Counted from the stretch's first letter, positions 27,231 through 36,700 are shown. The stretch is DNA of 64,000 nucleotides from DATFLS01 sp964413425 (GCA_964413425.1 CAYPST010000014.1:1-64000), one strand, 5' to 3'. A program made the numbers and translations. The notes: a model not told the origin generated them from the letters alone.

Positions 27231-29285
27231 ATGGAACCGGAACGCTATTTAATTACCAGTGCATTGCCGTATGCGAACGGACCGATTCATATCGGGCACC
27301 TGGCCGGCGCATATCTTCCGGCTGATATCTATGCCCGGTTTTGTCGCCTGAAGGGGCGGGACATCATTTATATCTGTGGCTCAGACGAGCACGGTGTTCC
27401 GATTACTCTGAAGGCAGAAAAGGAGGGCGTGGCTCCCCAGGAAATCGTGGACAAATATCATTATAAGAACAAAGCGGCGTTTGAAGCATTCGGAATGAGC
27501 TTCGATAACTATAGTCGCACTTCCTTGCCTGTTCACCATCAAACCGCCCAGGATATTTTCCTGAGACTCCATGAGAAGGGCATTTTCAAGAAGAAGACCG
27601 AAGAACATCTGTACGATGCGGAAAAGGAAATGTTTCTGCCGGACAGATACGTCATCGGCGAATGTCCGAGATGCGGTTATGAGGAGGCCTACGGCGATCA
27701 ATGCGAGCAGTGCGGCACCTCCCTCTCCCCCACGGAGTTAAAGCATCCCAGAAGCGCCCTCACCGGAACCGAACCGATAGTCAAAGAGACCACCCACTGG
27801 TACTTGCCTCTCGGCGATCTCCAGGACCAGCTGGAAGCGTGGATTCTGCCGCAGGAAGGCAACTGGAAGAGCAACGTCTTCGCCCAGGTGAAAGGCTGGC
27901 TGGATCAGCGATTGTCCGACCGGGCGGTCACGAGAGATCTCACCTGGGGAGTCAAGGTGCCGCTGGAGGAAGCAGGCGATAAAGTTTTATACGTCTGGTT
28001 TGATGCGCCCATCGGCTATATTTCCTCTACCAAGGAATGGGCGGAACAGCAGGGCAAGCCGGATCTCTGGAAGCAATACTGGCAGGATGAGAATACCCGG
28101 CTGATTCATTTCATCGGCAAGGATAACATCGTATTTCACTGCATTATTTTCCCGGCGATTCTGATGGCCCACGGGGACTATGTTTTACCGGAGAATGTGC
28201 CGGCAAATGAGTTTTTGAACCTGAAAGGGTTGAAGTTTTCTACCAGTAAGAATATCGCAGTCTGGCTGGAGGATTATCTCGAAGATTTCCCGCCGGATCC
28301 GCTCCGCTATGCCCTGGCGAGTACGCTGCCGGAACTCCGGGATACGGATTTCTCCTGGGAAGATTTTCAATCCCGGAATAACAATGAGCTGGCGGATATC
28401 GTGGGGAATTTTATTCACCGGACGTTACAATTTGCGCAGAAGTATTTCGAAGGGGTGGTTCCGGAACCGGGATCCCCGGGGCCGCTGGAAGAACAGCTCA
28501 TAACTGCGCTGGAAAAGGCAGGCGACGAAATTAGCGATGCCTTCGATACTTTTCGATTTCGCGACGGGGTGCGGGCATTTGTGTTGGCGGCAAAAGCGGC
28601 AAACAAGTATTTCAATGATAAAGCGCCCTGGGAAACTCGTAAAACCGATCCCCGGGATTGCGCCACCACGATCTTTTATTCGGTTCAGACCGTTCGGACG
28701 CTGGCTCTCCTGATGCACCCGATTATGCCCTTTTCTTCCGAGAAAGTGTGGCGGATGCTGAATATTCAGGAGTCGCTCCCGGAACAACAGTGGGATCAAG
28801 CCACTGAATTTTCCCTTGAGCCGGGGCACGACCTCAATGAGCCGGAAATTCTGTTCGTCAAATACGATGAAGACGTAATACAAGCCCAAATTGATAAAAT
28901 TCAGAGTCGAGTGAAACAGAGGGAAGAAGAGGAGGCCGCCGTGGACATTCCGAAATTCAAAGAGAACATTTCATTCAAGACCTTCCAGGAGCTCGATCTC
29001 CGGTTAGCAGTGATCACGGAAGCCGAACAGATGCCGAAGGCTGATAAACTGGTGAAATTACAGATTGATCTGGGGAAAGAAACCAGACAGATCGTCGCCG
29101 GTATTGCCCAGCATTACGATACTGAATCACTGATCGGGAAGCGAATTGTGGTTGTGGCGAATCTGGAGCCCGCCAAATTGATGGGAGAAGTCTCCGAAGG
29201 GATGTTGTTAGCCGCTGAAAATGAGGAAATCCTCTCGCTGGTGACCATCCCGGACGACCTTCCTCCCGGGTCGATTGTGCATTAA
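27231..29285 (+). CDS. metG: Methionyl-tRNA synthetase
   Basis: A 684-residue class I aminoacyl-tRNA synthetase that charges tRNA-Met. The catalytic core has the HIGH motif in GPIHIGHLAG, the KMSKS equivalent KFSTSKN, and a zinc knuckle with two CxxC pairs (CPRCGYEEAYGDQCEQCG). The anticodon-binding helical domain follows, and a C-terminal OB-fold tRNA-binding domain (about residues 575-684, with FQELDLRLAVITEAEQMPKA) is fused, as in E. coli MetG. It starts 11 bases after ricT and ends six bases before tatD. Confidence 0.97.
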   Translation: MEPERYLITSALPYANGPIHIGHLAGAYLPADIYARFCRLKGRDIIYICGSDEHGVPITLKAEKEGVAPQEIVDKYHYKNKAAFEAFGMSFDNYSRTSLPVHHQTAQDIFLRLHEKGIFKKKTEEHLYDAEKEMFLPDRYVIGECPRCGYEEAYGDQCEQCGTSLSPTELKHPRSALTGTEPIVKETTHWYLPLGDLQDQLEAWILPQEGNWKSNVFAQVKGWLDQRLSDRAVTRDLTWGVKVPLEEAGDKVLYVWFDAPIGYISSTKEWAEQQGKPDLWKQYWQDENTRLIHFIGKDNIVFHCIIFPAILMAHGDYVLPENVPANEFLNLKGLKFSTSKNIAVWLEDYLEDFPPDPLRYALASTLPELRDTDFSWEDFQSRNNNELADIVGNFIHRTLQFAQKYFEGVVPEPGSPGPLEEQLITALEKAGDEISDAFDTFRFRDGVRAFVLAAKAANKYFNDKAPWETRKTDPRDCATTIFYSVQTVRTLALLMHPIMPFSSEKVWRMLNIQESLPEQQWDQATEFSLEPGHDLNEPEILFVKYDEDVIQAQIDKIQSRVKQREEEEAAVDIPKFKENISFKTFQELDLRLAVITEAEQMPKADKLVKLQIDLGKETRQIVAGIAQHYDTESLIGKRIVVVANLEPAKLMGEVSEGMLLAAENEEILSLVTIPDDLPPGSIVH

Positions 29286-29291
29286 ATTCGT

Positions 29292-30053
29292 ATGCTTATA
29301 GATACGCACGCTCACATCCAGTTCGATACCTACGAATCGAATCTGGATGCGCTCATCTCCAGTGCGATACAAGCGGATGTGAACTATATTGTGTGTCCGG
29401 GAATCGATCTGGAATCCAGCAGACAAGCGATTCACCTGGCAGAACAGTATGAAACTGTATTTGCTGCAGTGGGGGTGCATCCGCATGATTGCGAAGACCT
29501 GCCTTCGGACTGGCTGCACCAGATCGAGGAAATGGCCGCTCATCAGAAAGTGGTGGCGCTGGGGGAAATGGGATTGGATTACTTCAAAGAATATACACCA
29601 CGGGAAAAGCAGCGGGAGGTTTTTCACCAGCAGCTGGAATTGTCAGAATCTCTGGATATGCCGGTGGTGGTGCATAACCGTGAGGCCGACGAGGATCTCG
29701 AGGCGCTGATGGCAGACTATGGGAGGGGCAACGGAGTGCTGCACTGTTTCACCTCTTCGCTGGCGTTCGCGGAACGCATGGTAAGCAGAGGCTATCATAT
29801 TTCCTTTACCGGCATCGCGACCTTCGGCAATAAAACGGTGGAGCAGGCCATCATGGGATTAGATCTGAGTAAAATCATGGTAGAAACCGATTCACCTTTT
29901 CTGGCGCCCGTTCCCTATCGCGGGAAGACCAACGAACCCGCATATGTCCGGTTCGTCGCCGAAAAAGTCAGCGAACTCAAGAATATTCCGGTGGAAGAAG
30001 TGGCCCGGATCACCACCGAGAATGCAATACAATTTTTCCGGTTACCGGTATGA
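29292..30053 (+). CDS. tatD: TatD family metal-dependent hydrolase
   Basis: A 253-residue TIM-barrel hydrolase of the TatD/YcfH family, metal-dependent DNases or D-aminoacyl-tRNA-deacylase-like enzymes acting in the cytoplasm. Metal ligands are visible as DTHAHIQF near the N-terminus, Glu in GEMGLDYF, His in VVHNREAD and LHCFTS, and Asp in VETDSPFL. Family length is normal. The position between metG and rsmA is conserved across many bacteria. The stop overlaps the rsmA start by four bases. Confidence 0.93.
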   Translation: MLIDTHAHIQFDTYESNLDALISSAIQADVNYIVCPGIDLESSRQAIHLAEQYETVFAAVGVHPHDCEDLPSDWLHQIEEMAAHQKVVALGEMGLDYFKEYTPREKQREVFHQQLELSESLDMPVVVHNREADEDLEALMADYGRGNGVLHCFTSSLAFAERMVSRGYHISFTGIATFGNKTVEQAIMGLDLSKIMVETDSPFLAPVPYRGKTNEPAYVRFVAEKVSELKNIPVEEVARITTENAIQFFRLPV

Positions 30054-30877
30054 AACACACGGCCAAAAAATCGCTGGGACAGCATTTTCTGGTGGATGAT
30101 AATGTGGTCCGGAAAATTATCAACACCTTCTCGCCCCGGCGCAGCCAGCTGGTGGTGGAGATCGGATCGGGGGAAGGTGCGTTAACCTATTACCTGGCTG
30201 AACTGGAGGTAGAGACGATTGCTATCGAGGTGGATGAAACCCTGGTAGAACATTTACGGAACCGGTTTGGCGAAGGGACCTCTATTGAGATACGGCACCA
30301 GGATATCCTGGCAACGGACTTCGCGGACATCGCCGGCTCCACGGAGAAGCCGGTCCGGGTGTTGGGGAATTTACCCTATAATATCACCACCCCGTTGTTA
30401 TTTCATCTCACTGCATCCCGCGATTTTATCGAGGATGCATTTGTTATGGTGCAAAAAGAAATTGCCCGGCGAATCACGGCTCAACCGATGACCAAGGAAT
30501 ACGGAATCCTCTCCGTGCTGCTGCAAACCTATGCGGAAGCGACGTACGAATTTACCGTGAGCCGGAATGTGTTTCGCCCCCGACCGAAGGTCTCCTCCGC
30601 CATGGTTTCCCTGCGATGGCACCAGCGGTGGAGTCAGCATATCCCGGATCCTGATTTGTACAGGGTGGTGGTAAGAACGGCGTTCGGGAAGCGACGGAAG
30701 ACACTGAGGAATGCCCTCAGATATCTCCCGTTGGAAGGATTTGACCCGGACAGTTTAGTGTTCGATACCGGGAAGCGGGCAGAGGAACTCACCATCCGGG
30801 AATTTCTAAAGCTTACCAGAGAGATCCGGGAGATCTATCCTGACTATCAGAAGCAGGTGGAGCAGGCGGATATTTAA
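30050..30877 (+). CDS. rsmA: 16S rRNA dimethyladenosine methyltransferase RsmA (KsgA)
   Basis: A 275-residue enzyme that dimethylates two adjacent adenosines in helix 45 of 16S rRNA using S-adenosylmethionine. Signatures: SLGQHFLVDDNVVRKI at the N-terminus, the SAM-binding VEIGSGEGALTYYLAE, acidic motif II EVDE, and catalytic NLPYNITTPLL (NLPY). The C-terminal helical domain contains FGKRRKTLRNAL. It is the last gene of the holB-ricT-metG-tatD-rsmA cluster and overlaps the tatD stop (ATGA). Confidence 0.96.
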   Translation: MKHTAKKSLGQHFLVDDNVVRKIINTFSPRRSQLVVEIGSGEGALTYYLAELEVETIAIEVDETLVEHLRNRFGEGTSIEIRHQDILATDFADIAGSTEKPVRVLGNLPYNITTPLLFHLTASRDFIEDAFVMVQKEIARRITAQPMTKEYGILSVLLQTYAEATYEFTVSRNVFRPRPKVSSAMVSLRWHQRWSQHIPDPDLYRVVVRTAFGKRRKTLRNALRYLPLEGFDPDSLVFDTGKRAEELTIREFLKLTREIREIYPDYQKQVEQADI

Positions 30878-31058
30878 CTATGAAGTATGTAAATAAAATG
30901 CTATGATGGTTATTGGATGAAAGAGTACTGATTTTACAAAAATTTCCAGGCCGGAGAGCACAGGTGCCGGAGGGATGTCTTCCTCGATCGGAGTCAGATG
31001 TTATATGTCTTGGTCTATAGAAAATGTTCATTTGAAAAATAAATCCTATGGGTAAATA

Positions 31059-32450
31059 ATGGGTAGAGAATTAATAGAAAGTATTTCGGGGATACGCGGC
31101 ATTGTCGGTTCCGGACTGACGCCTCAGAAGGTAGTCGATTATGTCTCTGCGTTCGGACAATGGGTTGATGGCGGCCGGGTTGTGGTGTGCCGGGATAGCC
31201 GGCCGACGGGTGCGCTTATTCGTCAACTTGTGATTTCAACGCTCCGCTCCATGGGAATTGAGGTCTGTGATATAGGCATCGCACCGACTCCCACCGCACA
31301 ATTGATGACAGAGCAGCTGGATGCGGATGGCGGAATTATTGTGACAGCCAGTCATAACCCTGAGGAGTGGAACGGTCTGAAGTTCGTTGCTGCCGATGGA
31401 TTGTTTTTAAACGGTGAAGAGATGAAGGAGTTATTTGATGTACTCAGGCAGAGGAATTTTTCATTCGTTCCCTGGAAGCAGATTGGGGAGGTTCGTGAAG
31501 TACACGGTGCGATAGATGAACATATCGAATCGATTCTGGATTTATCTCTGGTGAATGCGGAAGCTATTGCTGAACGTGAATTCCGGGTAGTCATTGATGC
31601 TGTCAACGGCGCGGGTTCTGTGGCCCTGCCTGCCTTACTGGAAGGGTTAGGATGTAAGGCCATTCCCATTAATTGTGTGCCCAACGGTATTTTTCCGCAT
31701 AATCCGGAACCGCGTCCCGAGCATTTGTTTCAGCTATGTGCGGCGGTGAAAAAACACAAAGCGGATCTGGGAATCGTTGTTGATCCCGACGCGGACCGGT
31801 GCGGTCTGGTTGACGCAACCGGGGAGTATCTGGTAGAAGAGTATACCCTGGTCATGGCAGTTGATGCGGTCCTGGCTTACTTTCGGAGGGTCGATTCACC
31901 GATGCTCAGGAAGCCGGTTGTGACCAACCTGTCAACCACCCTGGCGATTGAAAAGGTGGCGGAACAATATGGTGTTGAGGTGGTGCGGACGCCGGTCGGA
32001 GAAATTAACGTCACCGAGCGGATGGCCCAGCTGGATGCAGCAATTGGTGGCGAAGGGAATGGGGGAGTCATCCTGGCGGAAAGTCATCTGGGGCGGGATT
32101 CTCTGGTGGCGGCCACGCTTATTTTGCAGCAGCTGACAGAACAAGGCACTGCACTCCGGGAGTATTTTGAGAGCCTGCCGCAGTATGTCATGAGCAAACA
32201 GAAGGTCAGTATCGGAGACGTCGATCCGGATGAGCTGCTTCAGCAGGTCCTGGAAAATGCTCCCGATGCCGAGATAGATACCCAGGATGGGGTGAAGTTC
32301 ACCTGGAGCGATCACTGGGTGCATCTGCGCAAATCGAATACCGAACCGATTATCCGGGTGTACGCGGAAGCCACCTCTCAGCAAAAAGCGGATGAGTTCG
32401 CATCCCAATATCTCACCAAACTCAACCGGTATGCCGACCAGCTTTCCTGA
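31059..32450 (+). CDS. glmM: Phosphoglucosamine mutase (phosphohexomutase)
   Basis: A 463-residue alpha-D-phosphohexomutase. The phosphoserine loop is TASHNPEEW with Ser98, the magnesium loop DPDADRC covers residues 242-248, the sugar-binding loop is GEGNGGVI and the phosphate-binding loop RKSNTEPIIRVYAEA. The N-terminal SGIRGIVGSGLTPQ matches GlmM, which makes glucosamine-1-phosphate for UDP-GlcNAc. The sequence looks closer to the archaeal/FCB GlmM-ManB type than to E. coli GlmM, so phosphomannomutase activity is an alternative. The start has no strong ribosome site. A 180-base spacer separates it from rsmA. Confidence 0.88.
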   Translation: MGRELIESISGIRGIVGSGLTPQKVVDYVSAFGQWVDGGRVVVCRDSRPTGALIRQLVISTLRSMGIEVCDIGIAPTPTAQLMTEQLDADGGIIVTASHNPEEWNGLKFVAADGLFLNGEEMKELFDVLRQRNFSFVPWKQIGEVREVHGAIDEHIESILDLSLVNAEAIAEREFRVVIDAVNGAGSVALPALLEGLGCKAIPINCVPNGIFPHNPEPRPEHLFQLCAAVKKHKADLGIVVDPDADRCGLVDATGEYLVEEYTLVMAVDAVLAYFRRVDSPMLRKPVVTNLSTTLAIEKVAEQYGVEVVRTPVGEINVTERMAQLDAAIGGEGNGGVILAESHLGRDSLVAATLILQQLTEQGTALREYFESLPQYVMSKQKVSIGDVDPDELLQQVLENAPDAEIDTQDGVKFTWSDHWVHLRKSNTEPIIRVYAEATSQQKADEFASQYLTKLNRYADQLS

Positions 32451-32778
32451 GAAGGAGAAGCGCTTTTCTTCCTGAGTTGGCCGGTCTATCCGGTATCCCG
32501 GACTGTTTTAATCTTCAATCCCCGGGAAGGCTTGATATTTACCGCGGGGAACCTCATACTATATCCACTTAACAAATGAATGGCGTACTCTTCAACCGGA
32601 TATTCCCCGATGCAGGTTTTTATCGGATTTGTGAGATATGCTCTATATTTTGGAGATGTGCGGAAAATATTAACTTCAACCTAAGTTGAGCGATACGAGC
32701 TTCGCGAAGTATCGCTTTCCCTAAGGGATCCCTTTGGGATACTTAGAGAATTTGGGTTCAAATAAGATCCATTGAATC
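32451..32778. other. Intergenic region with a nested multi-hairpin
   Basis: No gene seen. A structured block spans about 32677-32757: AGCGATAC (32689-32696) pairs perfectly with GTATCGCT (32709-32716) and the loop holds the palindrome CTTCGCGAAG; a second stem is CCC-taagggatccctt-TGGG; and CTAAGT/ACTTAG can close both. The core AAGGGATCCCTYTGGGAT is shared with 34933-34951 inside the palindromic element there. GGGTTCAAATAAG at the right edge is shared with 20721-20732. Confidence 0.6.
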
Positions 32779-33429
32779 ATGCCGGTACTTTTTAGAAAAA
32801 CCAAGGAAATGGAATCCAAAATTGACGACTACCTGGATCTGGTGGTTCGGGGCGGGCTCTTTTTCAAGGAAGGGGTAAGATATTACCTTTCGAGTGATCT
32901 GGAAGCATTCGAAGACCGTCTGAAGTCGATCGATGCAGTGGAAAGCGAAGCAGATGAATTGCGGCGTGAGATCAAGAACGATCTCTATGCTCAGACACTG
33001 ATACCAGAATCCCGCGGAGATGTACTCGGGATTATCGAGAATACCGATGCCGTATTGAATGTTGCGAAGAAAACCTTGATGATGCTCTCAGTGGAAACAC
33101 CGAAGTTTCCGGGGCGATATCACCAGATGATTCGGAATCTCGCTGAAGTTTCGGGCACCTGCATTGATGAATTGATTGCGACCATCCGCTCCTATTTTCG
33201 CAACGTGGAACAGGTCAGGGACGGGACCAACAGAGTGTTGTTTTTTGAGAAAGAGGTGGATGACATTGCAAACCGTATTAAGCGACAAATTTTTCAGGAT
33301 GAGGCCATAGCAGATCTCAGCCTGAAAATGCATCTGCGAGATTGTGTCGAGGACATCGAGCATATCTCCGATACTGCCGAAGAGGTGGGTGACCGGTTAT
33401 CGATTGCGGCAATCAAACGTTCCGTATGA
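32779..33429 (+). CDS. DUF47 / PhoU-like phosphate transport accessory protein
   Basis: A 216-residue all-helical DUF47 protein (TIGR00153, PhoU-like). Conserved blocks include FLTYRM-free PhoU-type helices such as AVESEADELRREIKNDLY, FIPESRGDVLGIIENTDAVL-like IPESRGDVLGIIENTDAVLN, and the C-terminal MHLRDCVEDIEHISDTAEEV with the metal-associated E/D-xxx-D pattern. DUF47 proteins are nearly always encoded next to Pit phosphate permeases and are thought to regulate them. Here the Pit gene follows after eight bases, so they form an operon. Confidence 0.9.
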   Translation: MPVLFRKTKEMESKIDDYLDLVVRGGLFFKEGVRYYLSSDLEAFEDRLKSIDAVESEADELRREIKNDLYAQTLIPESRGDVLGIIENTDAVLNVAKKTLMMLSVETPKFPGRYHQMIRNLAEVSGTCIDELIATIRSYFRNVEQVRDGTNRVLFFEKEVDDIANRIKRQIFQDEAIADLSLKMHLRDCVEDIEHISDTAEEVGDRLSIAAIKRSV

Positions 33430-33437
33430 GCTGATAC

Positions 33438-34904
33438 ATGATTTGGTTTTACCTGCTGAGCGGCTTATTTCTCGGATGGTCACTGGGCGCGAATGATGCC
33501 GCCAACATCTTCGGAACGGCCGTAGCGACCCGCATGGTGAAATTCCGGAGTGCTGCCCTCATCGCCGCTGTGTTTGTGATTTTGGGGGCTGTGATTAGTG
33601 GAGCCGGGACCACTGAAACGCTTGGAGAATTGGGAGCCGTCAACGCGCTGGCCGGTTCGTTTACTGTGGCCCTGGCCGCGGCACTGGCCGTTACCTGGAT
33701 GACCCGTCTCCGGTTGCCGGTTTCCACAACCCAGGCCATAGTGGGAGCGATCATCGGATGGAACATCTTCAGTGGCACCCCCACCGATTTCCAGTCGCTG
33801 ACAAAGATTGTGGTGTCGTGGATTATCTCGCCTGTGCTTGCCGGTCTCCTGGCGGCATTATTCTATACCCTGGCACGCTTTACTGTTCTTCAGTGGCGGG
33901 TTCACCTGTTGCACCGGGATGCCTATAACCGGCTGGCTTTGATCGTTATCGGCGCTTTTGGCGCCTATAGTCTGGGAGCGAATAACATTGCCAATGTGGT
34001 CGGCGTTTTTGTGCCGGCTGTCCCGTTTCAAAATATCCACCTCGGAGCGGTGCTGACCATTACCGGGACTCAGCAACTGTTTTTCTTGGGCGCACTGGCC
34101 ATCGGCATCGGGATTTATACCTATTCATACCGGGTCATGCAGACGGTGGGCGATGACCTGTTGAAATTGACACCTATTACGGCTTTTATTGTGGTGTTCG
34201 CGCAATCACTGGTATTATTCCTGTTTGCTTCCAAAGGATTGCAACAGTGGCTGCTTCTCCATGGCCTGCCCGCTTTGCCACTGGTTCCGCTTTCCAGCTC
34301 CCAGGCCGTGGTCGGAGCCATCCTGGGCCTGGCAATTGCAAGGGGAGCCCGGGGCATTCGGTTCCGCGTCCTGGGGCGGATCGCTTCCGGGTGGGTGACC
34401 GCACCACTTATCGCCGGGTTCATTAGCCTGCTCTCTCTGTTCTTCGCTCAAAATCTGTTCGAACAGGAGGTGGTGGCCGAAGAACCGTATGAACTCTCTG
34501 CCGAGGTTCTCGCGTATTTGCAGGAAAAAGGGATATCTACACAACCCCTGACACCACTGGAGGGGAGAACGTACAGATATCCGGGAGAATTCAGAGAGTC
34601 GCTGGGGCAGCAGGAGGACTTTAATGAAATGGAACTCTGGCGCATTTTTAAAGCGGCCCGGATTGATACGTTTCGGATCGATACCACCAGAGTAAACAAA
34701 AGGCTGATGAGTCCGGAACAATATCAGTCTTTCCGGCAATTGCAAGGGAAGACTTTCCATCATTCCTGGCAAATCGAGGCCGCACTTGCCCGACTCCATC
34801 CTGCCTGGGATACCGAGCAAAGCGACTCTGTATTGGCGCGGAGGCAATTACGCGAGTTACTGGAGATGATTTATTACAGCTGCCGGATTTCGCGAAACAT
34901 GTGA
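33438..34904 (+). CDS. pit: Inorganic phosphate transporter, Pit family
   Basis: A 488-residue permease that moves phosphate (as metal phosphate with protons or sodium) across the inner membrane. Both inverted-repeat halves carry the family signature: LGANDAANIFGTAV at the N-terminus and LGANNIANVVGVF in the middle, plus two LPVSTTQAIVG / VPLSSSQAVVG motifs. About ten to eleven helices are visible. Unusually, about 130 soluble residues follow the last helix (from about 345), with no recognised domain; Pit proteins often lack this. DUF47 precedes it. The stop overlaps a GTG of the following reading frame. Confidence 0.92.
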   Translation: MIWFYLLSGLFLGWSLGANDAANIFGTAVATRMVKFRSAALIAAVFVILGAVISGAGTTETLGELGAVNALAGSFTVALAAALAVTWMTRLRLPVSTTQAIVGAIIGWNIFSGTPTDFQSLTKIVVSWIISPVLAGLLAALFYTLARFTVLQWRVHLLHRDAYNRLALIVIGAFGAYSLGANNIANVVGVFVPAVPFQNIHLGAVLTITGTQQLFFLGALAIGIGIYTYSYRVMQTVGDDLLKLTPITAFIVVFAQSLVLFLFASKGLQQWLLLHGLPALPLVPLSSSQAVVGAILGLAIARGARGIRFRVLGRIASGWVTAPLIAGFISLLSLFFAQNLFEQEVVAEEPYELSAEVLAYLQEKGISTQPLTPLEGRTYRYPGEFRESLGQQEDFNEMELWRIFKAARIDTFRIDTTRVNKRLMSPEQYQSFRQLQGKTFHHSWQIEAALARLHPAWDTEQSDSVLARRQLRELLEMIYYSCRISRNM

Positions 34905-34914
34905 CAGAATTTAA

Positions 34915-34978
34915 CCCGAATTATTCATCCCGCAAGGGATCCCTCTGGGATGTGCTATTTATTCATGAATTATTCGGG
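34915..34978. repeat. Palindromic repeat element with GAATTATTCGGG arms
   Basis: CCCGAATTATTCAT (34915-34928) is the inverted match (13 of 14) of ATGAATTATTCGGG (34965-34978). Inside, CATCCC at 34927-34932 can pair with GGGATG at 34947-34952, so the element folds as a long hairpin. Its core AAGGGATCCCTCTGGGAT is shared with 32722-32740, and its right arm with 20659-20684 and 49333-49354. It lies just after the pit stop and in frame with the next gene. Confidence 0.8.
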
Positions 34979-35002
34979 ATAGGAGAGATTCACCAGAATT
35001 TT

Positions 35003-35734
35003 ATGACAGACCAACCTGCCATATTTGAGAATAAACGGGACCTCCGCACATATATCTGGGACACGATGCAGTCACAGAAGATCGCCCGGTTTCCGTTTCC
35101 TCCCCACAACCGGATTCCCAACTTCGAGGGAGCCGAAGCAGCTGCAGCCCGTTTGCTACGCCATCCGATGTTTCAGACGGCGAAACAGATCAAGGTAAAT
35201 CCGGATGCCCCGCAGCGATACATGCGTATGAAGGCGCTGGAACAGGGGATTACAGTGTATATGCCCACACCGCGCCTGCGCAGCGGATTTAACCGGCTGG
35301 ACCCGGAGCATATTCCGGAATCCCAATATTCCGCAGCGGCAAGCCTGAGCAAGGGGCGGCGATTTATGGAACAGGTTCCGCTGAAGAAATTGCCACAGAT
35401 GGATCTGATAGTGGCCGGTTCGGTTGCAGTCACCAGGTCCGGCAAGCGGTGTGGCAAAGGGCATGGGTACAGTGATCTCGAATATGCTATCCTGCGGGAA
35501 CTCGGGCACACCGGGGTGCCTGTGGCTACGACGGTGCATGACCTCCAGGTGGTCGACGATTTTCCCCGGGATGCTCATGACGTCCCTGTGTCGGTTATTA
35601 TTACTCCCGGGGAGACCATTGAAGTGGCTTCTCCGCCGCCGGCACCATCCGGCATCGACTGGGGTTTGCTGTCTGATGAGGAGCTGGACGCCATGCCAAT
35701 CCTGAAAGAACTGTTTCATTCTTCCCGGGAATGA
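35003..35734 (+). CDS. 5-formyltetrahydrofolate cyclo-ligase-like protein (MTHFSD type)
   Basis: A 243-residue protein of the formyl-THF cyclo-ligase superfamily. Residues KIARFPFPPHNRIPNFEGA near the N-terminus and GKRCGKGHGYSDLEYAIL resemble the MTHFSD-like branch rather than classical FTHFS (GRRLGRGGGYYD). Classical enzymes return 5-formyl-THF to the folate pool; activity of this branch is less certain. The frame is open from GTG 34901, overlapping pit, but the first 34 residues would be translated from the palindromic repeat at 34915-34978, so I prefer ATG 35003; no convincing ribosome site supports either start. Confidence 0.75.
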   Translation: MTDQPAIFENKRDLRTYIWDTMQSQKIARFPFPPHNRIPNFEGAEAAAARLLRHPMFQTAKQIKVNPDAPQRYMRMKALEQGITVYMPTPRLRSGFNRLDPEHIPESQYSAAASLSKGRRFMEQVPLKKLPQMDLIVAGSVAVTRSGKRCGKGHGYSDLEYAILRELGHTGVPVATTVHDLQVVDDFPRDAHDVPVSVIITPGETIEVASPPPAPSGIDWGLLSDEELDAMPILKELFHSSRE

Positions 35735-35796
35735 ATTAACATTTTACTTGCGAAACATTAACGCTCTTTCCAACTGCTGAATCAGGGTCGTACCGG

Positions 35797-36672
35797 ATGA
35801 AGGAAAGGACCGCGCTCATTCTCGGCGTCACCGGCCGGATTGGCCGCCGGCTGGCAAAAGCACTGTTGCAGGAAGGCTGGACGATCTATGGCGCAGCCAG
35901 GATGAGTCAGGCGGCCGTTCGAAAAGAATTGGATGAGTACGGAGTGGAGACCATTCAGTTTGACGTGACCGAAGATGATCCCCGGGATTTACCGGACGCG
36001 AACTACCTGTTCCTGGAAATCTGGGATAAATCCAGACCGGAGCTGTACTGGGATATTAATTTTTATGGGGTAGGTCGGGTGGTACAGCGGTATGCGCAGA
36101 CCTCCGGTATCATTAACGGGTCAACCTTGAGCGTGTATGGAAGCGGTCCGGCGCCGTTCTCAGAAACCACGCCCTGCCTCCCGGACAGCGAATACGGGCG
36201 CAGCCGGTATGCCATTGAAAAACTCATCGATTATTTTTTATATCATTCCGGGAACCAAGGTATTCATATCCGATATGCACACGCGAATTCGGAACGCCAC
36301 GGGGTAATCAGGCACATGGCCGAGGATATTCTTGCCGGGCGGTCGCTGGGACCGGATCCGGATGCCAGAATTCAGGTGATAGGATACGAAGATTTTGTCC
36401 GGGTTACCGTCCGGTCGCTGCAATACCTGGAGACTCCGCCTGCCATTGTCAACTGCTGCCATCCCAGGATCTGGACCAGGCGGGATCTGGCGGAGACTAT
36501 CCGGGCTCGGCTGGGGACCGGTGAAGTGGTATTCGATCGGGCGTCCGGAGGCGCGGAAAATTCCGTGCACGGCGAGTGCCGCAAAATGGTTGACTGGTTC
36601 GGCGAGCCCGAGATTCCGGTAGATACCCTCCTTGACAGAGTCGTCAGCGATATAACGGATGGCGCCGGATGA
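35797..36672 (+). CDS. NAD(P)-dependent epimerase/dehydratase (extended SDR)
   Basis: A 291-residue Rossmann-fold protein of the extended short-chain dehydrogenase/reductase group. The nucleotide-binding GVTGRIGRRLAKALL (GxxGxxG) is near the N-terminus; the catalytic Tyr-Lys pair is in YGRSRYAIEKLI (YxxxK), with STLSVYG upstream supplying the Ser/Thr. The C-terminal part binds the substrate, often a nucleotide sugar. The 3' end overlaps the frame preceding the CBM9-like gene. The substrate is unknown. Confidence 0.85.
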   Translation: MKERTALILGVTGRIGRRLAKALLQEGWTIYGAARMSQAAVRKELDEYGVETIQFDVTEDDPRDLPDANYLFLEIWDKSRPELYWDINFYGVGRVVQRYAQTSGIINGSTLSVYGSGPAPFSETTPCLPDSEYGRSRYAIEKLIDYFLYHSGNQGIHIRYAHANSERHGVIRHMAEDILAGRSLGPDPDARIQVIGYEDFVRVTVRSLQYLETPPAIVNCCHPRIWTRRDLAETIRARLGTGEVVFDRASGGAENSVHGECRKMVDWFGEPEIPVDTLLDRVVSDITDGAG

Positions 36673-36700
36673 TAATTTTCAGAGAAAAAGGATTCGCATC

